From Agapetus fuscipes (taxonomy: Eukaryota; Arthropoda; Insecta; Trichoptera; Glossosomatidae), in assembly GCA_951799405.1 (NCBI GenBank), contig OX637363.1, positions 7,254,001-7,318,000 of the forward strand: a stretch of DNA of 64,000 nucleotides, given 5' to 3'. Shown in pieces: positions 39,301 to 51,300 of the stretch (positions within the stretch are counted from its first letter, which is position 1; each line of letters begins with the position of its first letter). The position numbers and the translations under genes were made by a program. The notes beneath the pieces were generated by a model that was not told where the DNA came from, ran no database searches, and was given only the letters and a program-made list of their open reading frames with translations.

Positions 39301-42300
39301 ACCAAGTGTACCAAGACGGCCAAGTAAAAAAAACAACTGGCTATATTGGCCATCGTAACCAGACAATGGACCATCAGAGCTTGGAGAAGAAAGTTTTAGT
39401 GATGTCCTCATTGGAGTGCAGGGCAGTGGAAAGACCGAAAGCAATAATAATATAATAATTAGGATGATTTATTTGCTGAGCTTTGCTTTTGTAAGAATCC
39501 CGCCTCAAGAGTTCACAGCGAGCTTGGTTATCGCTATAGAAAGCGCAATACTCAAGCAAGACCCAGTGGCTGTTAGGCTGGATGGACCTTTGGTGACCGG
39601 TCGTTGGTAAAGGTTTATGAATATTTCAATCCAGCGAAGAGCATATTTGAAAATATAAATGGTTTATTTTTTTGCGTTCCGCCGGGGTTCGAACCCACAA
39701 CCTACCATTTAAGAGTCCAAATTGCATAGAAAAGATGAATGACGAAGAAAGAAGTAAGAAGTATGCAAGGTCAGAAAAAATTGCGGTTGTTTTAGATAAT
39801 GTTTAGTTTTTTTTCTGTAAGTTTATTTCTTAATTTAAATTTCAATTTAATGTTAGCTTCTTTTTTTGTATTAAGTACTTGAATTGTTATGAGGCTGACC
39901 TCCCACTTTAATCAATGCCACCCCTGTTTCAAGGAAATGTGACAGGAGTAAAACGGTAATGATTTCTGAGATAATGGTTTTTATTAGCTTACCACTTATC
40001 CAGCATGTGTAAGCGCGAGCTTGAAATGACTACTTGTCTGCGTTCATTGAAAATTAATGTTAAATGCTAGTGAGCCCTTGCAACTTGGACTATAGATTAT
40101 ACATAGCACCCTCTTAACATTGCTACAAAGTATATCTGAGCACTCGATTCCTTTATCGTCCGTTTCTTAAGAGGCCTCCCCCATTTGTTAAGGGGTGAGT
40201 GTCGGCTAGATACACATGCGAGAAAATGGAGATATCGGGTTTTCATATTTCAAATAAAGTGGCGATCACTCAGCCAGCGGTAGGGATGAAATAAATATCA
40301 CCACGTCGGCAATAAATACAGGGATGGAAATGGTTTTATTCAAATATATTGAGAAATGATGTGGAGAAAAAATGAAGTGTGTTGCGTACAAAAACTACGC
40401 AAGTTCAATTGGATTATAATATAAGATTGTTTTAGGAAATAACAATAAAAGTGAAATAACAAAAAAAAAATGGTAATCTGTTGGAACAAAGTCCGGAGAG
40501 TACGTGGGATGTCACATTCCAATTGAAGCTCCCCTAATTTGGTAGCCGTCTGTTGTGCAGTGTGTGGTCTAGCGTTGCCATGAAGCAGCAGTGGCCTAGA
40601 GCAATTGACCAGCCTCGGTTGTTTAGCAGCTAGCTTTTCCATCATGGTTTGCAGTTGCTGACAATAGACATCTGCCGTAATCGTCTGACCAGATTTAAGA
40701 AAGGTGTAGTGAACGATACCGGCACTAGTCCACCAAACGCTCACAAGTAACTTTTTTTGATCCAATTTTCGCTTGGGGCATGATTTAGCTGGTTTGGCAG
40801 GGTTCAGCCATTGCGATGAGCACTTCCGACTATCGTGCAGGATCCATTTTTCTTCACAGGTAATAATTCGATTTAAAATCCCTTTCTTTAATTGTCCGGT
40901 TGAGTAATGTAACGCAGCAGTTGACGCGCGTTTGTTGATTTGCTTCACCCAATTTGTGAGTACCCACCTTTTAAGCATTTTCACCTTTCCAATTTGCTTC
41001 AAGTGGATAAAAATAATTTAATCACTAATTTTGCAGCCTACGGCTTACTTGGACGTGGTTTGCGATGGATTCGATCTCACAATAGCCTTCCATTCCGCAT
41101 TATCAATTTTGATCTCAGGCCGTCCACCAGGCTTGTTCTGCAGGCCGAATTTTCCAGAACGAAAATGTTGGAACCAAAAACACACTATGTTTTATTTTGC
41201 GACACCGTCACCATACACATCATTAATCCTTCCAGCCGTTTCTGCAGCACTGTAGCCACAGTGGAACTCGTACTCGTAAATAACGCGATATTTCAAGTTT
41301 TCCATTTTGTACAATGAGTGACGAAAAGAAAAAAACAATTGAGAAACGAACAAATGAATTACAATTTTCAAAACACAAATACATAAGTAAATAGCTGTAT
41401 AAATTTGAATTTGAAATTCTTAACCAAAGAGAAGATATTTGAGTTCAAAGTGGCCAGTCCGGCAAATTGCCAATTTCATATGTAAGGACCTAATATATCT
41501 GTGCAACTTTGATTATAGATTACATTCACGAATTTGAAGAAGGTAATAAAGACAAGTGCTTCGCTCGTTTGTACAAAGCATGGGCCATATGAATGTTTAG
41601 ATTCAGAATAAAATAATAATATTATAAGTATGTCATTTTATCACGGTACATTAACCGGGCGAAATAATGTGGCGGATTTTTCATCATTTTCCCGGGATTT
41701 GAAAACAATTTCGTTCATCAGACGGGAAAATGAAGTGGAAATCGTGCATTTTCGAGGGAAAAGTAAAAAAAATGTGTTATTTGTTTGAAATGTTTTTTGC
41801 GCTCGTTCAGAAAAACGACTTGAAGCATGAAAATGTAGAGATGAAATTGCGTTTTTTTATTAAAAATATTGCAGGGATAAATTTTGAAATTTTTTTTTTC
41901 GTTTGAAATTTTGTAGACGCGTCGGATTAAAGTTTTTCTTTGACAGCATGGATGAATAAATATTCAAATAAGTTTCTAAGAGAGTAGTATATTTTTATGA
42001 ACATTTTGACAAATTCACATTTTGAAGAAGGCCAAACGGAAAGGTGTTGCAGGAAGTAGAAGAAAAAAGTGAGCTTACAAATCACAGTTTGAAGAGACAA
42101 AAAACGCAACTGATAGGTCACTAGATTGGACATTTCTTTCCATTTTTGAAGAAAAAACTTGAGAAAACGTATTAAAGGTCATTCAAGAACAGGTTTTTAA
42201 GAGGCTCATGGAATATGGAAGTTTTCTATTCGCAGCTCAAGAGGATATTCACCAACAAAGATTATTGGTTGGCATAACAAGGCACTTCGTTTAGAAGATG

Positions 42301-45300
42301 ACGATGATCAGTCAATATTTATTTAATTTCAATGAAAGGTTTTATTTTGATTTCTTGGGCCATGTTTTAAATTGATGAAAATTGGTCAACAACTGATGAT
42401 CCACGAAAAATCGGTCATAGACAAACTGTCCACGGACAGTTCGGCCGTACAAAAATTGGCCACCCGACTGTTAGCCCACACGAATTTTCAGCCACATAGG
42501 ATATATGGTCCAGAGACAGTTCCATCACATAAATCTACAATTAAATAAAACTGCAGTAATTACAAAAGTTTCTTGGAGAACAAGCTCTCTGCGATGAAGC
42601 TGTCTTCGTCTGGTGTTTCTATTTCAATATTTCGAGGCCCCTAATCCGACAAATGATCAAGATGCCTCGATGACGGGGACGCAATAACTGCTCCGAAAGC
42701 CTGGACTCTCGAACCAAAGGAATTGCCACTCATCTTGCTTCTCCCACCAGTGGTCCAGGTCTCGGCCGACTGTAGTCTCCGATCCCCAATGCTGCTCCCA
42801 AATTAGCTATCTTGATGCCACACACGATTATCACACTTGGAGAACACGCGCACGATTTTATCTTGACTGAGAACCTTTTTCGACAGAATTTGAGAACAAG
42901 TCTCGACAACCTTCCTAGACGAAGGATCTAGCACAAGTGGCAATGCAGGTAGGTAAAATAGATTTTGGGCAATTGTGGTAAAGTTGTGGATAAGGATATT
43001 GATTAACAGGATGACCAAAAGATGTCGCTTTGGCGCGAACGGTGGATCTATATTGTACTTGAGTGGAATGTCTTATGAGTTTATGACCGAATAGTCCACG
43101 GACGAGCTGTTTTTGTTGTTGTTGTTCACGGCGATTTTTGATGACACGATAATAGAACAGTTAATAGATGGATGAGATGCACTCACCCCATATCCCCAGC
43201 AGGGTGGGCACCTGCATGCCGTAGCTGAAGAGCCAGCTGAACGCGATCATGGCGGCAATGTAGGTGCGCTTGTACACGCGCGCGTACAGGCCGTGGTGCG
43301 CGATCATAATGTACCTGCAAGCACAGACAAGTCACCGGTCAAGGTCAAGGCAGTGACCATCGATAAAAATCAAAGAAATAGACGGAGCAACAGATATGTT
43401 TGGCGTGCCAAAAAAACTACGCTAAAAACTATTTCGTGTGGTAAGACATTCCACAGCAGAGGGCCAGCAATGCAAACAGCACGATCTAAATAATTATTCA
43501 TGTTGCTTCTGCGGGGAACCCTGAGTCTATTTCCAGCAGTGATTCCATTTCCAGTTCCTTGACTTATAGGTTGGTATGCGGCTGACCACCCATGCTGTAA
43601 AAATGGTTCACTTTGCCAATGTCACCCCTGTCTCAGGGAAGGACGGCAAGAGTTGCAGGGTGTATGTCCATTTGAGATTTGGTTTTTATGTTGTAGGTTC
43701 ACATGAGGCATGTGCAAGCGCGAACTTGTATGTGTCTGATTGTGAGACTGCGTGTAATGTGAATCTCCAATTCAACATATCTTTGCAACTTAGATTAGAT
43801 TAGATTAGATTAGATGCATGCAGATCTCAAAGCACTACTTTGTACTCTACCATCTCCTTTATTTATTCCACATTTTTATTCCATAAGTGTGGAATCAGAC
43901 GCTACTGTAGACCGCAACAAGAGAAATCGTCCATCAACTCTCAAAAGCATCTGTGAGCCAGCCTTGTACCCATGAAGAAGCACATCGGAGACATGTGTGG
44001 AATCAGAAGCTTCTATAGACCGCGGCAAGAGATCCCGTCCATCAATGCACCGGAGCATCTTTAGGTACTTGTTGACGGTGACCTTGTACCTGTTTACGGT
44101 GACCTTGTACCTGTTTACGGTGACCTTGTGCCTGTTTACGGTGACCTTGTACCTGTTGACGGTGATGAGGGCGATGCTGAGCAGCGACACGCCAATGTTG
44201 CCGTATCGCATGAAGGGGATGGCCATGCAGAGCGCGTTACCATGGTTCCAGGTGCCCGAGCTGTAGCGGGAGATGGCGAAGGGCAGCACCACCAGGCAGA
44301 ACACAAAGTCGGCCACGCACAGGCTGCAACATCACACAATACACCTTCAATTTGGTGTCATAACTACGGTTATTCTTACCTACCGAATATCGGTAATATT
44401 TCTATGAAGACTAATCAGCTGTTCACTTGCGGCCATCTTGGATTGACAAGTCTTCATGCAAATATTACCGATATTCGGTAGGTAAGAGTTACCGTGGTGC
44501 TGAGACTTCAAGCACTGGGTGAGCCTTGGCTAAATCAAAAATTCTCCTCCACTCTCGAGAACAATATAGAGATGTGTGGAGAGGTTCACTATAGAAGGGT
44601 CTGGAATATGCGAGAGGCGTCCGTTTAGACGCTATATATTTGGACCGCAATTGTTTGAGAGACCAGGTCGATTGAAACATTGAGTCGTGAAGTCGATAAG
44701 CTATGAGTTAGAAAAATATTAGTAAATTGTAGACCGACGTTGTGGAAAATAAATCTTGACAAATAAATAAATTGCAGTTTGATTAAAAGAACGCAACTAC
44801 AATCATAACAATATGTTTTGTTCTCATTTGAAATACATAATATTTGGTAGATTGCTGCACCTGATGATGAAGGCCGCAGCCACGTTCCTGACCTTGGGGC
44901 AGCGCAGCAGGGCGACTATGGTAAGCAGGTTACCCAGCACGCCCACCACCATGATGAGGACCGTCAGCACGGCGGCCGTGGTCAGCAAGGAGCGGGAGAA
45001 CCTGGAAACCATCAACACAACACTGAATTTCAAATCACGCAACTAACTAAGATGCACTTATTCATTTTCGACGAAGGCCAACCACACTCACAGGAGGTCC
45101 GCCCTGATGGGCGATCGTGTAACCGATCCGAAACGTCGGGTCGAAAACAAAAATAGTCAACGGATTACCCGAAAGCCTATTAACATGGATAAAATCCGTG
45201 AAAACTTAAAACTGAACATATTATATACACGAACATATACATTTTTGACACCCTTGGTGGGAATTGAGTCATAGCATTTAGAATTCTACCAACTTAGGCT

Positions 45301-48300
45301 CGATATGTTCAAGTTTAGTAGTATTTAAGTGAACTACTGCTATAACCGAGAATTACCGAAGTAACAAGCCCCGCCCCAAAATCTTGAAAATAATTACAAA
45401 CGCAACTAAACGCAACTAAGCTACACATATAGTGTAACTTCTTGCCTGCGTAATCCCCGAAGGGGTCGCATGTGGCGCTTCGGGACCTATTTATTTTTAC
45501 AGGTAAGGAGGCCGGCCTCACACCAACCACTTTCAGTTGAAGTAGGGGTTTCCCAGCTCCCGGGGGGGCTGGTTCTCATTTCTTGTGAAGGCTGAGTAAA
45601 CCTTTGAGATCGATCCCTTGCTCTCGGCATGGAATGCAAGCATTCTACCAATTGAGCTATCGACCTTTTCACGAGTTTGATCGTCGTCGCTACAAAGCGC
45701 CAATTCTCAAGCAAGACCCAGTTGCTGTAAGGCTGGATGGACCTTTGGTGACCGGTCATTGGTAAAGGTTTTATGAATTTTCCAACGCGGCGAAAAGCAA
45801 ATTTGAAAATATAAATGGTATATTTTTTGTGCTCCGCCGGGAATCGAACCCACAACCTTCCCGTTCAGAGTCCGCAGTGTTACCACTGAGCTACGGACCG
45901 GTCCAATGGCACCGGACAATGGCATTCAAAAGCTTTAAAACAAACAACAGCTGGTTATAAAAATCAAATGCTTAACCTTCATTAAGCTGAAAAACGACAC
46001 AAAAAATGTTTGCAACAATTTTGACGTACCTATCCTTACATTAAAAAAGAACAGCTGCTTTCAGTAATGACGACGCCATCTTTAAAATCATTAGTTAAGT
46101 AACTAAATATTTACTGGCTAAATTCGGTGAGTAAAATATTATGAAAATTTAACTAAAATTGCATTTTAGTTAACTTTACCATACTTGAAAATACCGGACC
46201 TTAGCTATCGATCGGACCTAATCTAATCTAATCTAATCTAATCGAAGCTGCAGGGTATATCATTTAAGATTTATATTAAATAGTATATCATATTAGTATA
46301 TCATTTAAGATTTATATTAAGTGCATTCCCACAAGCAGACATGTAGGTATAATTTCGCGCTAACACATGCCGCATGTGGACCTACATTACAAGAACCCAT
46401 CTCAAATGAACATAAGCCCTGCAACTCTTGCCGTCCTTCCCTGAGACAGGGGTGACATTGGCAAAGTGAACCATTTTTTCACAGTATGGGTGGTCAGCCG
46501 CATACCAACCTATAAGTCAAGGAACCTATCTTTTTGTTATTATAAGTGAAGGAAAAAATAGTTATATATCTGTGGTAAGATGGCTAAATATGATATGTGA
46601 CATTTTGAAAATTTTACAGGAGAGCAATTGTAAAGTTTGGTTTGCTGTGAAAAATCCAAACCTCAATGTAATTTGTCATGTATGTATGTTCCTTGACTTA
46701 TAGGTTGTTATGCGGCTGACCACCCATAATATAAAAAATTGGTTCACTTTGCCAATGTCACCCCTGTTTCAGGGAAGGACGGCAAGAGTTGCAAGGCTTA
46801 TGTTCATTTGAGATTGGGTTTTTATATTGTAGGTCCACATGCGGCATGTGTTAGCGCGAAATTATACATATCTGCTTGTGGGAATGCATTTAATTTAAAT
46901 CTTAAATGATATATATCTTTGCAGCTTAGATTAGATTAGAATGCATTAAAAAAAAACAAATCTCAAATTTTATAAATTCTACACATATATAATTTTGCTA
47001 TCTTATAGATCACGCGGAGACGAATCCAACGGTATCCATAACTCAATATTGCAAAAAATGTCACATATCACATATAGCCATCTTACCACAGGTATATTAA
47101 TCTATGTATCTATTTATTTAGTGATTTTCCTGAAGAAAGTGCTGTAGTTTTGACAGATGATGGCTGCGACATGAGTCAACATTATATTTTACCCTTTTTA
47201 CCTCCATTGACAGAAATTCAATTTCACTTCGGCGTGACAAATTTTACAGACGAGGGATTTTTTAGGATTTTGTGCTCAGTCGATGTGACAGGTACAAAAG
47301 AATACCAGATCCTTAACCTCTGTCAGGTAACCCTAGAATGTTCAGACAGATATGAACAGGCCTTTAGCACCTGAAAAAGTGTGCATTATCTGCTCTTTGA
47401 ATTCAGATGATATTGCGGGTCACATTGTATATTTTATACTCAGTAATCGCTGCCTTAGTTCTTGTTTACCGTATACGCCAATACACATTGTGTACTGGAC
47501 CAATGTGTCTTATGAAAACAAGAAATTTATTTAAAAAATATTTAAAATAACTTTTTTAACGGTTTTTCTTAGCTCAGATTGTGTAGAATTTGATTCTTAA
47601 GACAATTGCATGAAAAAGTCATATTTGACAAAATTGGCGTATACGGTAAACAAGAACTGGGGGAGCGAGTTGGGTAGCGCAGAGATAAAAAAAATCCTTC
47701 GAATAAAAAGGGTTAATAGGGGAGGAGTCTATAATCTAAGTTGCAAAGATATATTTAAATTTACAGCTCATATCAAATGCATGCCGAGCAACAAATACAT
47801 GTAGTTTGCGCTTAAAAATGCTGAATGTCTACTTGTAAATTAAATTCAAACCTCACATGAACATAAGCGCTGAAACTTTTGACGACCGACCCTGGAACAG
47901 GGGTGACCTTGGCAAAGTGAACTATTTTTTACAGTATGGGGGGGTCAGCCTCATATCAACCTTTAAGTCAAGGAAAGGGAATGGCGTGTAAAAAAGTACT
48001 CAATCTTAAAAAAAAGTAATGTTTGTGTTAATCCAATATCACCGTGAAAATCTAAATAAGTAAAAAAATAATAAATAAAAACGTATTCAGTTTTTCCTTT
48101 CATGAAATGGTTTTAAAAAAAAAATTGCCAATGTCACCCCTGTTTCAGGGAACGTCGGCAAGAGTTGCAGGGCTTATGTTCATTTGAGAATGGGTTTGTA
48201 TATTAATTAGTAATTATCAAGTCCACATGCGGCATGTGTAAGCGCCAACTTATACGCATCTGCTTGTGGTAATGCATTTAATATGAATCTCAAATGTAAT

Positions 48301-51300
48301 ATATTGATACCCTCTCTTCAATAAATCAAAAAGACTTGGTTGAAGGTTTTTCTTTTTCGTTTTTATTCTCTTTTCAGTACAAGTTACAAACAGAACCGGT
48401 CTTCGGGCCAACAGGCCGACAAACCTTATGACAAATTATTCCCTTTTTATTACAATAAAACACAAATTTTGTTACAGTAATTTTGGCTCGGCCGGTATCT
48501 TGCCGAACGCCGGCCAATCAGCGTGTAGGGTTAAGTTTTGTCAAGGAGTTCGACGGATGGCGAAATTCAGGGCCTGCACAAAAAAGTGTGCCGTATCAAT
48601 TCCCACCATCTTCTGTTGACAAAACTTAACCCTCCTTACGCTCTCAACCCTTGCCACAGAATTTTCACCCCTGGCCACGGTTCCTTCATCCTTTTCCTTC
48701 TCTTCCGATGTTCGTGGAGAGGTGGTGCGCGCTGAAGGCGAGGCGTCGTATCCGGCGGCCTCGTGTACTGCTCGATCGGATCCTCCTCCTGCTTGTCGGC
48801 GGTAACCTAAGCTGATCTGGGTGCACGCCTCTGCTGGTGCGGGGTGGCTGTTTCCTGGCCATCCCATGGCTCTGATTCCTCTTCGAGCCGGAGTCCTCTA
48901 GCACGAGTTGTCGTCCACTCTGCACCTCCATGCTGACTGGTTTCAAGTTCCTCTTGATCGTGTCAAACGTCGAGTCTTCCACTTCACACACTTGCGGGTG
49001 GGATTCGCGTTCAAAGTACAGCTCGTTCTCCAAAGAGTCATCTTCCATGTCTCTTGGCAGCGCGTCTGCCTCAGGCTCTGCATGGCTCCCATTCTGACCA
49101 GGGCAGAAGTGGCTGAATTCTGAAACTTCTGGAGCCAGTGTCTCTTCCACACGTTGAGACTCCTCGACTGCTCTCAGAGTGTCCTCAGGAACTTCTGCGT
49201 CCCTCAGAATGCTGACACTTGCATGCTCCGGTTCACCTTCATCCTGGCTTGATTCCGGTTGCGAAGGCTTCCCCTCACGGTCGGGGCAAGACCGGTCGAG
49301 ATGTGGCCCTGAATAGTGCCAGTATGTCCGTGCGGTCTCTTGCTCGCTACCTGGCCGTAGCTGCCATGCCATTGGACGCTTTTTCTGGCCTGGTGACTGC
49401 CTTTCAGTCTGATGGTGATAGGCTGCTGGCTGCCAATCCCCTTGCCGTCGCCCTTCTTGCTGATGAGATCCGATGCTGCCCCTGCTTTCACAGCCTGCCG
49501 CAGCTGCGAGAAGCTTGCTCCAGGAGGCGCTGGCGCTCTGAAGCCTCGCCTGGCACTGCGGCAACAGGAGGTCCATGGTGTGCTGGATGACCTCCTGCTC
49601 CGAGTGCGTGCTGCAGAAGCGCTTGGCCAGCGCTCTCTTCCTCAAGATGAATCCCATTGCCTCCTCCCTGAGCTCCTGCCGTCCATAGAGGTACAGGAAG
49701 TGGCCTCTCTCCCTCCTTGACTTGCTGTTGAATCTTCCCTCCAGGGCACATTCAACCTCCAGCCAGTCTGTCACTGGGAGCTCCGCCATCCAGGCAGCCG
49801 CTTCCCCCTGCAGCCAATCCATTGCCCACATCACCCATTCGCTCTCTGGGGTTGCGTTTTCCTTGAAGTACGCCAGGGCTGACTCCAAAAATAGCCCTGG
49901 GTCTTCCTCCGGCTTCCCCGAAAATGGCATGGGGAGCCGTGCCACTGGCGTCCTGTATTCATTGACTGAAGCTCCCTGCTCCATCAAGTCATCACAGGGC
50001 CGCGCAGTCTTCATTGTCTTGCTTCTGGTTCTTTGTTGGGCGCCACAAGTCAGTCCTCCGGTACTTGGGTTGTCACTTTCCAAGTGACTTGGCCCCACGT
50101 TCGCGGCGTCAATTGATACCCTCTCTTCAATAAATCAAAAAGACTTGGTTGAAGGTTTTTCTTTTTCGTTTTTATTCTCTTTTCAGTACAAGTTACAAAC
50201 AGAACCGGTCTTCGGGCCAACAGGCCGACAAACCTTATGACAAATTATTCCCTTTTTATTACAATAAAACACAAATTTTGTTACAGTAATTTTGGCTCGG
50301 CCGGTATCTTGCCGAACGCCGGCCAATCAGCGTGTAGGGTTAAGTTTTGTCAAGGAGTTCGACGGATGGCGAAATTCAGGGCCTGCACAAAAAAGTGTGC
50401 CGTATCAATATCTTTGCAACTTTGGTTGAAGATTATATACTATAGACACATGAATATATTTTTTTAGCCACCTCTGTTTCATGAGCCCATACAAAATGTA
50501 TAAATTCTGAACAGACGTTGGATCGTTTATGACTGAGAAACGCCTGGACATCGTAGAGTTAAGGTTCAGAGATAATATGTTGTAGTTTTGAAGAAGCAAA
50601 AATTGAATCGACCTGTGGAAAGACTTATTGATAAATTACTGACAAGATGCTTATATTTATTTATGGAGGAATAAATAAAATACATATTTGAATGATTTAT
50701 TTTACGGTCTTTGTGAGAATCGCATGCAAAACATTAAAATAGAAAATTTATGGATGGTGGGGGTGTATATCGTTTATCTTGTAATGACTGCAATTCCGTA
50801 TATGTTGGACAAACTTCCAGATCTATAAATGTAAGGTTGAAAGAACATAAGAGGGCTTTTAGGGGTTTGTCTGGTTATTCGGAGATGGCGGACCACTGTA
50901 TCGAAAATGACCACTCGTTCAATAATGACGGTGTCAGGGTTCTCCATTCCGGATGCAAGGGCAGACAACTAATTGCCCTAGAAACTTTAGAAATCCACAA
51001 ACATAAAAATTCTAATTCTTACAATTTGGTCAATGTCCAAATTCCTGCTGCCTCACCTTTGTTATTAACTAATTGTGCTTCTTTATCGTGACTTATTAAT
51101 TTGATTTCTCTACGGTTTTTGTTTTGTCAATTTTTTAATATTGTAATTATAATATGTGTCATCTCATTATTGTACCTATTTGTCATAAATTATTATTTTT
51201 ATTTAGATTTCTCTATGGTTTGTTGGTTTGTCAATTTGATAAATCATTATATAATATTGTAATTATATTATGTGTCATTTCCTTATTGTACCTATTTGTC

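Larger units (their letters stand above)
48305..50407 (-). mobile_element. Gag-only LTR retrotransposon (TR-GAG-like)
   Basis: Two 294-bp LTRs (48305-48598, 50114-50407), identical by eye, begin TGATAC and end GTATCA. 4-bp target duplication ATAT at 48301-48304 and 50408-50411. Minus orientation: a purine-rich tract AGAAGATGGTGGGAA precedes the 3' LTR (48599-48613). About 16 bp separate the 5' LTR from the gag frame, and they include a GCGAACGTGGGGCC-type leader rather than a clear TGG primer site. Only one 470-codon gag-like ORF lies between the LTRs; no protease, RT or integrase. Must rely on proteins from another element. Confidence 0.9.
48120..50430 (+). repeat. A-unit interrupted by the LTR element
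   Basis: The unit runs from TTGCCAATGTCACCCC to AATGTAATATAT at 48304, is broken by 2103 bp, and resumes at 50408 as ATATCTTTGCAACTTTGG. Joining the halves over the ATAT duplication restores the family sequence. Confidence 0.85.

Noticed and set aside
41031..41317. Plus-strand frames over the mariner 5' part
   Set aside because: Antisense of the degraded transposase N-terminus.
43876..44316. 146-codon uninterrupted minus frame as one exon
   Set aside because: The part after 44153 is the tandem donor array and intron; exon 4 restores the conserved NRY..YIMIAHH sequence, so splicing at 44152 is better supported.
48428..48619. 63-codon protein repeated at 48428 and 50237
   Set aside because: Chance frame in the LTRs; repeated only because the LTRs are.
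49219..50087. Plus-strand frames of 121-123 codons
   Set aside because: They lie opposite the gag frame and reflect its GC-rich composition.
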